28,138 nt of DNA from a virus. The position numbers were made by a program, and so were the translations under genes. The notes below the pieces were generated by a model. The model had not been told where the DNA came from and searched no databases. It saw only the letters and a list, made by a program, of their open reading frames with translations. Every line of letters starts with the position of its first letter. Positions within the stretch are counted from its first letter, which is position 1. Positions 13,596 to 21,474 of this stretch are shown here, piece after piece. Location of the stretch: positions 1 through 28,138 of the IMG/VR virus record IMGVR_UViG_3300032265_001784, one strand, 5' to 3'.

Positions 13596-15521
13596 TTAGG
13601 TAGTCTGTTTGGGGTTATTTAAAGCACGATTTGCCGCGGTAAATCCACCGGCCAAACGATTCACAGCCTTGGCCATGCCAGCCGGAGTAGCCATGACCCA
13701 GCCTTCTTGACCTGGATGTTGTAGATCTAATTGACCCAAGATATCCATCTTGATAGCATGTAGCAGTTCCCAAGCATCAAATGCAGCGGCCATGGCGCCA
13801 AGATTGCTCTGTGGACTTTTTAGGTATTCTACTATGTTGCTAAATTTACGGGGACCAGCTTTTTCTAACAACCATGGCCCAAAGTCTGACAATAGATTAT
13901 CAAAACTTTTACCCACACGACTGTTGATATAGTCTATGCACAGCTTAGGCAGGTCGGTAATTTGTAGGCTACGCAGATCAGTTGGATTGAACAGTTGATC
14001 TATTGCGGCGCCTTGGGTTTTGTAAATGTTGCGCAGTTGCTTGACTGCCTGTGTTTCTGGTCTGACATTTTGTTTGGCCGACATGGGTTCTAACAGTAAC
14101 AAGCCAGGAACTGTTCGAAATTTAAAATTACCAATGGGCTCTTTAGGAGCACCAGGTTCTGCATAACGGGTATGCATGGCCAAGCCCACATCACTAACAC
14201 CAATCCGTTGACCAATATCACTGGCTGCAGGAATACGATAGGTTATTTCGTTAGGCTTAAACACATAGTTTCCGGATTCCACAGGCGGAGTATCAGTATA
14301 CAGCAGATCACCTTGAAAAAATCCACGGTAATCTTTGGGCACTGCCGCATCCAGCATGCTCCATAACTTGTCATAGATTGGAGCCAGCTCCTGGACTCGT
14401 GTGGCTGGACGACCTTGTTCGGCTGCTGCCGCATCTCTAGCGGCCAGGTGTTGACGAACCTGTCTAGGGCTGGTAAACAAGCCATTGTAGCCGCGGGCTG
14501 TAAATCCCGACACATCGGTTAAAACAAATGTTCCTGTGTCATCACGACCAAATACCAGAGCAGGTTTGCCGTCCCATTTGACTGTGGTGGTGCCGGCAGT
14601 ATCTGCAGAAGTATGCTTGACAATGTCCATAGCCTGTTGAATGCCACGACTGCCTGATCGGAACACGAGATCTTCAAGATGCTCAATACCCTTGGCACGA
14701 CCACCTTGCACTTGATTTTCAATAATAACCTGCATGCCTTGATTCACAATGCGGTCACGGAGTCTAGCTAGAAAGTTTACATCGCTGTACTCCAGGTATG
14801 GATCAGCACTTTCCATGGTATCTTCCAGGAATGGTAAACCTTCTCGTTCCATGTGCTGACGGAAATCGGCCAACTTGGCATCACGAGCAGGATCGGTGCC
14901 AAGTGCCTGCAAGATCGATTCTACGCTGGCCAAGTCTTGACGAGTAGCGGTCTTGTTTAACAGCAGTTTAGCCACTCGATCTGGATCGTTTGTGATCAGT
15001 TGATTGGTTGTGCGGTCAGCAATGCCACTATTTTGATTTAACTTGTAGCCCATGCTCTTGGCAATGCTGTTCATTAACACATTGCGTTCACGACCCTTGT
15101 ACTTTGAATCTACCGGCATAGCGCCTAACACAAACTTGGACCAAGGTACATCCTTCATAAACATGAAGTCGGTTTGCACATGGCCACGGTCTGGACGACC
15201 GTCAATGGGTGTTTTGAAATGCACAGCCGACCCAGATTTTTTGACATAGTCTTCGGGCTTAAACCCGTGACTCACAGCCCAGGCACGGAGTTCTTGTTCT
15301 AGTTGTTCCTTTGTGACTTGATTGGCGTCCACAGCAATGTCCAGGTCACCCGAAGTGTCTTTGATGCCAGTCGACCCCAGGGTATTGTTCTGTAGATCTA
15401 AGTCTGGCAACATTTGCTCAAGCCAGGCCAAGGTAGGTTTGACATCGGCCTGATTGATGCGTTGAGTTAGAGCCTGACCGTCAATGTTCTTGAATACATT
15501 GCCGCCTTCCAGAATGTTCAT
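13596..15521 (-). CDS. Two-domain protein: Pol-beta-type nucleotidyltransferase plus KxDG ligase-like domain
   Basis: 641 residues. The N-terminal part has a Pol-beta superfamily signature: LGSTG (G49, S50), GDLDIAV (D59, D61) and a third acid D118 in VQTDFMF. The second part has KWDG (315-318), the lysine motif of nucleotidyl-transferring DNA/RNA ligases, then FFQGDLLY (401-408) at the place of motif III and EGWVM (606-610) like motif IV, with a lysine at 618. A protein with the KWDG section is conserved in T4-like cyanophages without an assigned function. The motif order fits a covalent nucleotidyltransferase, but the distance between motifs III and IV is long, so activity is unproven. It starts on ATGA of the preceding late gene, so it is probably a late protein. 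Confidence 0.75.
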   Translation of the reverse strand: MNILEGGNVFKNIDGQALTQRINQADVKPTLAWLEQMLPDLDLQNNTLGSTGIKDTSGDLDIAVDANQVTKEQLEQELRAWAVSHGFKPEDYVKKSGSAVHFKTPIDGRPDRGHVQTDFMFMKDVPWSKFVLGAMPVDSKYKGRERNVLMNSIAKSMGYKLNQNSGIADRTTNQLITNDPDRVAKLLLNKTATRQDLASVESILQALGTDPARDAKLADFRQHMEREGLPFLEDTMESADPYLEYSDVNFLARLRDRIVNQGMQVIIENQVQGGRAKGIEHLEDLVFRSGSRGIQQAMDIVKHTSADTAGTTTVKWDGKPALVFGRDDTGTFVLTDVSGFTARGYNGLFTSPRQVRQHLAARDAAAAEQGRPATRVQELAPIYDKLWSMLDAAVPKDYRGFFQGDLLYTDTPPVESGNYVFKPNEITYRIPAASDIGQRIGVSDVGLAMHTRYAEPGAPKEPIGNFKFRTVPGLLLLEPMSAKQNVRPETQAVKQLRNIYKTQGAAIDQLFNPTDLRSLQITDLPKLCIDYINSRVGKSFDNLLSDFGPWLLEKAGPRKFSNIVEYLKSPQSNLGAMAAAFDAWELLHAIKMDILGQLDLQHPGQEGWVMATPAGMAKAVNRLAGGFTAANRALNNPKQTT

Positions 15522-16228
15522 GATACTTTAAATCCAGCTGCTTTTAATACAGAATCGGCCTGTGCGTTGCCTGTGGACTTGGCATATTTGCCACTTAGTT
15601 TTGCTCGGGCTCCCAACTTGCTTTTGCTTTCTTGCGAACGAGCCTGAATTCCGGCAATGGCCAATTCTAGATATTCTTTCATGGCCGCGGCAGCGGCTGG
15701 AGTTCCTTGTGAGGCTATTACTTTTTCCAAGGCTCTGGCCAATTGTGGACCCAAGCCCGACAACTGTCGTACTTCGTCCATGGTAATTTGTTCACCGGTG
15801 CCGGGCACACGGCTCAGCAGTTGCGCATCTGTCCAAGTTTCAAATGGCGATTTCTCTAGTTCAGCTGGTTCAGAAGCTGCTTTGGCCGCTTGAATTTTTT
15901 TTGCCAATTTGGCTCGATCGGCTGGGGTTGGTCCGCCAGTGGTGGCTGGTCGTATGGTGGACAAGTCATTGGCTTCATTGGTGGTAGTGTTGGATTGCTG
16001 TTGCCAGGCCGCAAGCAAGCCATTGATGTATTTTTGTACCGCAGGATCTGTTTGCACAGTCTTTAATTTTTCTGGCCAAATTTTGTTGGCATCAACCGGT
16101 TGGTAACTAGTACCGTAGCCCTGTTTCTGTAGTTTTGCAGCAGCGTCCTGTGCAGAGCCAGCAAAGTTGCCGGTGGCGGCTCCTACCAGAGTATTGAACA
16201 GTCCTTCTGTTATTTCATGAATTTGCAT
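15518..16228 (-). CDS. Phage protein of the late operon, unknown function
   Basis: 236 residues, rich in Ala, Gln, Lys and Thr. It starts MQIHEITEGL, a short opening also seen in other T4-like structural-region proteins, followed by a Gly/Ala stretch (LFNTLVGAATGNFAGSA). The middle (about 90-120) is charged and disordered; the C-terminal half is helical and basic. No catalytic motif is visible. It overlaps the upstream gene by 14 bp and the downstream gene by ATGA. A virion or scaffold role is possible. Confidence 0.7.
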   Translation of the reverse strand: MQIHEITEGLFNTLVGAATGNFAGSAQDAAAKLQKQGYGTSYQPVDANKIWPEKLKTVQTDPAVQKYINGLLAAWQQQSNTTTNEANDLSTIRPATTGGPTPADRAKLAKKIQAAKAASEPAELEKSPFETWTDAQLLSRVPGTGEQITMDEVRQLSGLGPQLARALEKVIASQGTPAAAAAMKEYLELAIAGIQARSQESKSKLGARAKLSGKYAKSTGNAQADSVLKAAGFKVS

Positions 16229-16463
16229 CAGTTTTCCTTACAGTACGAGTGAACTTAGCAGGATCTCGTTGATTGATAGCATTGATCAATTTACGCTGTA
16301 GATTCTGGGCTTGCTCTTCGCTGTAAGTAGCATCAATCTGCTCTAGCAAACGTATAGCACTGGCTATGATATTAGAAGCACGATTTTCAATCACATGGCG
16401 ACTGTCGCGTTCAGCATACAGTGTTTCTAATTCTTCTAAAATACTGCGAGTTTTCTTTTGCAT
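16215..16463 (-). CDS. Small helical phage protein, first gene of the late operon
   Basis: 82 residues, almost fully alpha-helical and highly charged (LEELETLYAERDSR, EEQAQNLQRKLINAINQRD), with a basic C-terminus. No known motif; size and composition resemble small conserved T4-like proteins. No good binding site stands near the ATG; an AAGG at the far 5' end of the predicted leader is the only candidate. A late promoter candidate lies 22 bp upstream. Confidence 0.7.
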   Translation of the reverse strand: MQKKTRSILEELETLYAERDSRHVIENRASNIIASAIRLLEQIDATYSEEQAQNLQRKLINAINQRDPAKFTRTVRKTDANS

Positions 16464-16484
16464 TTTGGGCCAGAACCTTTTTAT

Positions 16485-16492
16485 TATTTATT
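16485..16492 (-). promoter_or_regulatory. Late promoter candidate AATAAATA
   Basis: Minus-strand AATAAATA, 7/8 to TATAAATA, overlapping the stop of the radical SAM gene. It predicts a start near 16479 and a leader of about 16 nt. It would head the operon running to 13596. Confidence 0.5.
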
Positions 16493-17498
16493 AGTTTTGA
16501 CCACATACATCATCACAAATAACCAGGCGTCCCTGTTCAAATGTTGGTATATTCCAAGACTTTTCAATTTGATCAAACCATTTAACACACTCATTTAATG
16601 GATATTTTAATGCGTTATTTTTTACAATTAACGGAATTAACTGTGCATTAGCAGCTTTATGATATTGTCCTGCGCCATAAGTTTTGGGATATAATCCAGT
16701 CCAACAACACGGGCTGATATCACCGGTGGAGCTAATATATATAGATTTATCATTTTTTGCTTTGCAACCAATAGAAGCCGATGGAGCTTGATCTTTAACA
16801 ATATCTTCTAATAGAATTTGATCTGTTTTTTTCTTGTAAAACAATATTTCAAAGTTTTTTTCTCCGGTATAATCGCCAAGAACATGTGTAAGTTCTCCAT
16901 GTTTATTGAATACTGGCGCTGTATCCCTCCCATCATTGACTAGTTGAAACTTAACAAATCCCAATTCTTTACTTAATTGGCGACAACGATCAACTTGATG
17001 CTGATTGTGTTTGAACTGTATCATTTTCCAAACAGCTTTGCCCCCTGCATTAATAAATGTTTTAGCATTTTTAATTACTATTTCCCAATTAGTATTTTGT
17101 CTATACAGGTGATGGGTGTCACTGAGTCCGTCTAGACAAAATAATACTGTTGCACCACTCAAAGCTAATTGGATCCAAAATTTTTGATCTCTTGCACCAC
17201 CGTTGGTACTAATGTCAATTTCTAACTTAGAATTTTGTTCTAAGAAGTAATCTACAATATCTGGACCGTCAGGATTCATAACTATGTCGCCAAAATTTCC
17301 ATTGATATTAATACTGTGCAACTGTGACAAAAAATCTGGTTTAAATATTTTTTTGGCCGATTCCAACGTAAGATTACATTCTGGATATCCGGCATTATAG
17401 GGATAGCCCCAGAAGGTTCTAGGGCACCAGGGACAACTAGCATTACACATGCTAGATATTTCTAAATGTACATTTCGAATATCTTTATATTCTATCAC
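16491..17498 (-). CDS. Second radical SAM protein with SPASM-like C-terminus
   Basis: 335 residues. C18-x3-C22-x2-C25 (CNASCPWC) is the SAM-cleaving [4Fe-4S] motif. Later cysteines C245, C264/C265, C304, C328 and C332 resemble SPASM auxiliary-cluster ligands. It is a diverged relative of the 8416-9450 protein: both have a STNGG/MTNGG motif, the segment DGL-DT-H-YR, an [17 protein letters not shown] stretch and FKHNxHQ. The start is GTG at 17498, overlapping the helicase stop (GTGA). Placement behind the primase-helicase genes implies co-expression with replication. Substrate unknown. Confidence 0.88.
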   Translation of the reverse strand: MIEYKDIRNVHLEISSMCNASCPWCPRTFWGYPYNAGYPECNLTLESAKKIFKPDFLSQLHSININGNFGDIVMNPDGPDIVDYFLEQNSKLEIDISTNGGARDQKFWIQLALSGATVLFCLDGLSDTHHLYRQNTNWEIVIKNAKTFINAGGKAVWKMIQFKHNQHQVDRCRQLSKELGFVKFQLVNDGRDTAPVFNKHGELTHVLGDYTGEKNFEILFYKKKTDQILLEDIVKDQAPSASIGCKAKNDKSIYISSTGDISPCCWTGLYPKTYGAGQYHKAANAQLIPLIVKNNALKYPLNECVKWFDQIEKSWNIPTFEQGRLVICDDVCGQN

Positions 17499-18904
17499 GA
17501 TTGTTTAATTTGACCCAACAACTGTTTGAGTTTGGCGCTCTGTACATCGGCTGTAATCCGACCTGTGTCCTCTCGCTCTGCTGGATTGGCTGATTCTGCA
17601 CCATTAATCATGATACTTTTTGCCTTGATTGAGTCTAATAAATTGCCGCCTGGCCGTTTGAATCCGGTCTGTTCTTCTTCGCCCGGATCAGTAATACGCA
17701 TGGTTTCAATGTTATAGTCCAGATCAATCTTCATGCCTACACCTGTTGAACTACGCGATTTCATGCATTGTATCTGATACTTGCCTCGCTCACGCATGGC
17801 TCTACTTGTAAAAATGCCAAACACATTGTCTGCGGTATTGATCTTAGAGATACCACCACTAATATGACTGTGGTCAAATTCAATTTCTTCTACTGCGCTA
17901 CGATTCAACTGACTAGCTGTTACAAACAGCACATTGAGCTCCTTGGCCAAATTACGCAATTCTTCACTCACATACTTGTCTTTGACAAACAGATCATTAG
18001 GACTAACCTTGGCACTAACTGGCATTAGTAGGTCCAGGTAATCACACATAATAAAATCTACCTTGATGCCTGTTTGTACCTGTACTTCTTTAATATAACT
18101 GCGAATATCATTGATGTTGCTCTGTGCTGGTAGTGCTTTGATACGATACTGTCCAGCTTTCTTGCTGACCAGCTTGACCTTGAGCTCAGTTTGATCTATG
18201 TCCTTGCGGATTTCTTTTGTACTCATTCCGGCCAACATGGCATCTGTTCTAAGCGCACATAGTTCTTCTGAAAGTTCTAAACTGATATACACACCACTCA
18301 GTCCTGCTTGCAACCAACTCAGTGCTATATTCATCATAACAAGCGATTTACCTGACCCAGATCCACCGGCAAAAATGTTTAGTTCGCCGCGACTAAATCC
18401 GCCATATAAAATCTTGTCCATCTGTGGCCAGCCTGTGCTCACTTGTCCGCCAGAATTAAAATACTTGTCGATGCGTTGTCTAGGGTCCGCCCAGTAGTCT
18501 GTACCCATGTCTTTGGTTAGACTGATTTGAACTGCATCTTTAATTAATTTTTCTACCGGATCATACTCGCCCTTTTCCAGTAGGTCGGCACTTTTTAAAA
18601 TTGCACGCTCTAGCTCTTGACGACGAGTAAATGATTCAAACTCGTCCATGAACCATTCAAAGTGTCCTTCGTTAAGTTCAGGCACATGAGTTAATTTTAC
18701 ACCAGTTGCGGCTGCCACCTGTTCTAATGCTGGTAAGGTCTTGTGTTCATCACTATGTTTGGCAATAAACTCGGCTGCAGGCCTAAGACTGCGATCAAAG
18801 TTTTCTGGATTGTAAATGTTCTGCACACGCACATATGACTCTGCGTCTTGCAACATCATTTCTAAGAATAGTTTTTGGACATCAAGCCCGTAGTCTTTTA
18901 ACAA
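17495..18904 (-). CDS. 41: Replicative DNA helicase, T4 gp41 / DnaB-like
   Basis: 469 residues, close to T4 gp41 in length. An N-terminal helical domain is followed by a RecA-type motor: Walker A GGSGSGKS (180-187), the segment ISLELSEE (207-214), Walker B-like VDFIMCDYLD (282-291) and TASQLNR (329-335). As a hexamer it unwinds the replication fork 5'-3' with the primase. The gene overlaps the primase gene by 23 bp. The start is TTG at 18904, preceded by AAGGAAGA; an in-frame stop lies just upstream and the next ATG would cut into the N-terminal domain. The C-terminal 60 residues are polar and probably disordered. Confidence 0.93.
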   Translation of the reverse strand: MLKDYGLDVQKLFLEMMLQDAESYVRVQNIYNPENFDRSLRPAAEFIAKHSDEHKTLPALEQVAAATGVKLTHVPELNEGHFEWFMDEFESFTRRQELERAILKSADLLEKGEYDPVEKLIKDAVQISLTKDMGTDYWADPRQRIDKYFNSGGQVSTGWPQMDKILYGGFSRGELNIFAGGSGSGKSLVMMNIALSWLQAGLSGVYISLELSEELCALRTDAMLAGMSTKEIRKDIDQTELKVKLVSKKAGQYRIKALPAQSNINDIRSYIKEVQVQTGIKVDFIMCDYLDLLMPVSAKVSPNDLFVKDKYVSEELRNLAKELNVLFVTASQLNRSAVEEIEFDHSHISGGISKINTADNVFGIFTSRAMRERGKYQIQCMKSRSSTGVGMKIDLDYNIETMRITDPGEEEQTGFKRPGGNLLDSIKAKSIMINGAESANPAEREDTGRITADVQSAKLKQLLGQIKQS

Positions 18905-19844
18905 GTTGTTTCTTCCTTAGTTCTATTTTAATTTTACTAGTTTCTCGGGCTTGCATTATAGTTATCAATGCACCTAGTCTACCCAAACGAATTACTGCAT
19001 CGTTTACATCCTTAATACCGTTAGGCCACTCGGGCATACTAACAGACCATCCTAGTTCTACTGCACGGTCTACTAGCTTCATGCCAGCTGTGTCCTGGTC
19101 TGGCACTACAACAACTTCATTACCGAGACTACGAATTAGTTTAACCTGCGCATCGTTAATCTCTGCGTGTAATACTGCAAGTCCATTGATACTCAATGCA
19201 TCAAATACACCCTCAACAACAATAGAATATTGCCAGGTGGCGCTTTGTAAGTCTGTACCAAATACATAGCCATGCTGTATGTCTTGAATATACCTGGGTG
19301 TACGATCATCTAAAAATCTTGTTGTATGCCCTACCACTTGATTATTGTGTGTGAACGGAATTACAACACCCGGGCGCGGCATTGTTTTATACAAAAATGG
19401 ATAGTCCAGAGGCACACATCTTTTACGCAAATATTCTTCAGCTTGTTCGGTGAGTGGTTGTGTATCAGCGGGTAGGTCTCGATCTTCAAATTCAATACTT
19501 TGTAATTGTCGTACTACTTCTTGACGCTCGCCCAGCAAACCTTCAATGGATTTGTATTTTAAACTTTCAAGATTAATGCGTTCAATTTCTTCTTGCGGTA
19601 CCGTTAGCCACTCTAATAACTTGCGAGCTTTAAATGTCAAGTTACGGCCCAATACAAAACTAGCAGTATAGCCACAGTTAAAACAGTGATATGACCACGA
19701 TCCATCTGTACCGGGCTTGATGCCGCCACGCTGTCGTTTGTCCTGTGTGTCGCCGCGATGCACACAACAAGGTGCGTTGAAACTTATCCAGCCCGAACTT
19801 GTTTGTTTTCTTTTATTAGGTAAAAAGGAAATCACATCGATCAT
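18882..19844 (-). CDS. 61: DNA primase, T4 gp61-like
   Basis: 320 residues. The N-terminal zinc-binding domain has C26/C27 and H29 (CCVH) paired with C54-x2-C57 (CFNC). The TOPRIM catalytic core has VEGVFDALS (E211) and VVPDQDTAG (D249, D251), the metal-binding acids. It makes RNA primers for lagging-strand synthesis with the gp41-type helicase encoded next to it. The C-terminus is a basic helix. The ATG is 6 bp after a TATACT box and has no ribosome binding site, so the mRNA is predicted to start at the ATG. Confidence 0.95.
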   Translation of the reverse strand: MIDVISFLPNKRKQTSSGWISFNAPCCVHRGDTQDKRQRGGIKPGTDGSWSYHCFNCGYTASFVLGRNLTFKARKLLEWLTVPQEEIERINLESLKYKSIEGLLGERQEVVRQLQSIEFEDRDLPADTQPLTEQAEEYLRKRCVPLDYPFLYKTMPRPGVVIPFTHNNQVVGHTTRFLDDRTPRYIQDIQHGYVFGTDLQSATWQYSIVVEGVFDALSINGLAVLHAEINDAQVKLIRSLGNEVVVVPDQDTAGMKLVDRAVELGWSVSMPEWPNGIKDVNDAVIRLGRLGALITIMQARETSKIKIELRKKQLVKRLRA

Positions 19845-19850
19845 GCTATT

Positions 19851-19879
19851 AGTATAACAGATCGTTTGGCAAATCGCAA
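19851..19879 (-). promoter_or_regulatory. Sigma70-type promoter for primase-helicase operon
   Basis: TTGCGA at 19879-19874, 17-bp spacer, TATACT at 19856-19851, preceded by TGT. The -10 ends exactly 6 bp before the ATG at 19844. It lies in the 45-bp gap after the structural gene. Confidence 0.7.
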
Positions 19880-19889
19880 CTAGATTAGA

Positions 19890-21044
19890 TTATCTATAGT
19901 AGAGATTTTCCACAAAACCGGTGCCAATCAAAACCATAGCACCTTGTTGATTTGGGGGAACCGGATAGTAAGGAGTGTTTACTCCGGCGTTGGGGACTAA
20001 CCAATAACCCGATCCGCCGTGTGTAACCGTAATACTTTCGATTGATCCATTGCCGCCCAATGTAGCTACAGCGGTAGCTCCTGAACCGTCACCTACAATT
20101 GAAATCTGTGGCGGTGCCAAGTAGCCAGCTCCGGAATTCTGGACCACAATATCAGTTACCACGCCATTATTACAAATAGCGTAGGCACTAGCTGGTACAC
20201 CTTGACCATTCGGTACAGCAAAAATACTGTTGTTAAAACAAAGACGCATTAGCGGATACCAACCAATCACATTCATATAAATGGTGCCGGTATGGTTATA
20301 ATAAGTAGTCGACTCAGTGGCATTGATAGGAACTGATTCATAATTTTCGGCCCATTGTGCTTTAATAGTTCCGGTATATCCAACCAGGTCCATTTGAATT
20401 GTAGTAATACTGTTTTGTGGTTCAATAAAACTACTATAAAATTCAGTGTTTAGAAAACTGTTCCAATAATTGCCGCCATTAGGATTGCCATTCCAGTAGT
20501 AATCTGAATAGCTTGGATAGTTGGCAAAGCTAGCACCATCATAACTACCTTGTGCTGACATTTTAACTGTAGGAATAGTAAGTGGCCAACTGGGTACATA
20601 TTGCGGAAATACGCTGTTAACAATATCTACAGGAGCCCGTGCCCCTGATTGTGCATTGGTAAACACTGCTTCGTTGAGATTTCCGCTAGCACGACTTATA
20701 CTATAGCTTGCCGGTTGAGCTAGCACTTCCAATAAATCTGAACCAGATATAGTTACTTTAGCACGACCCAATGCAGCATTCAATATGACCATGGGCTCCT
20801 CTACCAGTATTTCAGTTCCTGCGGTGTTGATTACACGGAACATAAAACTGCTACCTGTTATATTTACAGGTTTTTCCTCTTGATTTATGAATTGAAACAA
20901 CAATACGTTGTCAACTCCTTTATTGATAGTTAGTTTTTTAGCGTACACGGGGTTATACCTATAAATGAAAGATTCTCCGTCGACGGTGTCTATGGTCAGC
21001 ACTGATGTTATCTGTTGGTATATATAGGCGTCGGTAGAATACAT
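19890..21044 (-). CDS. Virion structural protein (tail/fibre-like)
   Basis: 384 residues from the ATG at 21044. The frame stays open to 21182, but a perfect late promoter ends 5 bp before 21044 and the extension would run antisense through another gene. Residues 1-100 (MYSTDAYIYQQ, NPVYAKKLTINKGVDNVL) resemble the N-terminal domain of T4-like cyanophage structural proteins. The C-terminal part has the beta motif GAGYLAPPQISIVGDGSGA followed by GGSGYWLVP, common in phage fibre and baseplate proteins. No ribosome binding site precedes the ATG. Exact place in the virion is unknown. Confidence 0.82.
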   Translation of the reverse strand: MYSTDAYIYQQITSVLTIDTVDGESFIYRYNPVYAKKLTINKGVDNVLLFQFINQEEKPVNITGSSFMFRVINTAGTEILVEEPMVILNAALGRAKVTISGSDLLEVLAQPASYSISRASGNLNEAVFTNAQSGARAPVDIVNSVFPQYVPSWPLTIPTVKMSAQGSYDGASFANYPSYSDYYWNGNPNGGNYWNSFLNTEFYSSFIEPQNSITTIQMDLVGYTGTIKAQWAENYESVPINATESTTYYNHTGTIYMNVIGWYPLMRLCFNNSIFAVPNGQGVPASAYAICNNGVVTDIVVQNSGAGYLAPPQISIVGDGSGATAVATLGGNGSIESITVTHGGSGYWLVPNAGVNTPYYPVPPNQQGAMVLIGTGFVENLYYR

Positions 21045-21049
21045 AAGTG

Positions 21050-21057
21050 TATTTATA
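21050..21057 (-). promoter_or_regulatory. Perfect T4-type late promoter TATAAATA
   Basis: The minus-strand octamer is an exact match to the T4 late consensus. With the element at -13 to -6, position +1 is 21044, the A of the start codon, predicting a leaderless late mRNA. Confidence 0.8.
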
Positions 21058-21079
21058 GTTTCACCAGACTGTTCCAAAA

Positions 21080-21087
21080 CATAAATA
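21080..21087 (+). promoter_or_regulatory. Divergent late promoter candidate CATAAATA
   Basis: Plus-strand CATAAATA predicts a start near 21093, only 4 nt before the ATG at 21097. With the minus-strand site it forms a compact divergent late promoter pair in a 52-bp gap. Confidence 0.6.
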
Positions 21088-21096
21088 TCCCATATT

Positions 21097-21474
21097 ATGA
21101 ATAAAGATGTTTTTGAACAATTGGCCAAAAAATACCCATTTATAACTCTGTGTGTGTATGCCAGCACCGAGTACCTGGGCATTATACAAAATCAAGATGA
21201 AACTATAACCACCATCTACGATTTTGGCAGTATTCAGGATTTAGAAGCTAAACGCAAATTCTTAGAATTAGCCAACATTTGGTGGTGGGAATCAAACCGT
21301 AGTATACCCATCAACATATTCCTTAAAACAGAGTGGGATATTTTTAAATCTTGTCTAAGAACTTTTGTCAATAAAGATTTGGAAATACTACATGGACCGG
21401 TGTGCAGTTTAAGCGAAATGAGTCGTAAAAAGTCAAAACGCCGTAGTATTACTCTAGTCCGTCGGATGGACTAA
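21097..21474 (+). CDS. Conserved T4-like phage protein (plus strand)
   Basis: 125 residues starting MNKDVFEQLAKKYPFIT. It has an alternating beta pattern, a tryptophan-rich motif (NIWWWESNRSIPINIFLK) and a strongly basic end (RKKSKRRSITLVRRMD). The pattern recalls a conserved hypothetical protein of T4-like cyanophages. The basic tail could bind nucleic acid. It is one of two plus-strand genes, driven by a divergent late promoter, and its end overlaps the convergent DnaE-like gene by 26 bp. Function unknown. Confidence 0.75.
   Translation: MNKDVFEQLAKKYPFITLCVYASTEYLGIIQNQDETITTIYDFGSIQDLEAKRKFLELANIWWWESNRSIPINIFLKTEWDIFKSCLRTFVNKDLEILHGPVCSLSEMSRKKSKRRSITLVRRMD

Noticed and set aside
18835-19269. 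Plus-strand open frame of 144 codons
   Set aside because: Antisense to the primase TOPRIM region; a shadow of a confirmed gene.
19880-19900. TAGAT/ATCTA palindrome after the structural gene as terminator
   Set aside because: Short, AT-rich and without a T run; no support for termination.
21045-21182. N-terminal extension of the structural gene to 21182
   Set aside because: It would cover a perfect TATAAATA promoter and run antisense through the start of the 21097 gene; the conserved protein start is at 21044.
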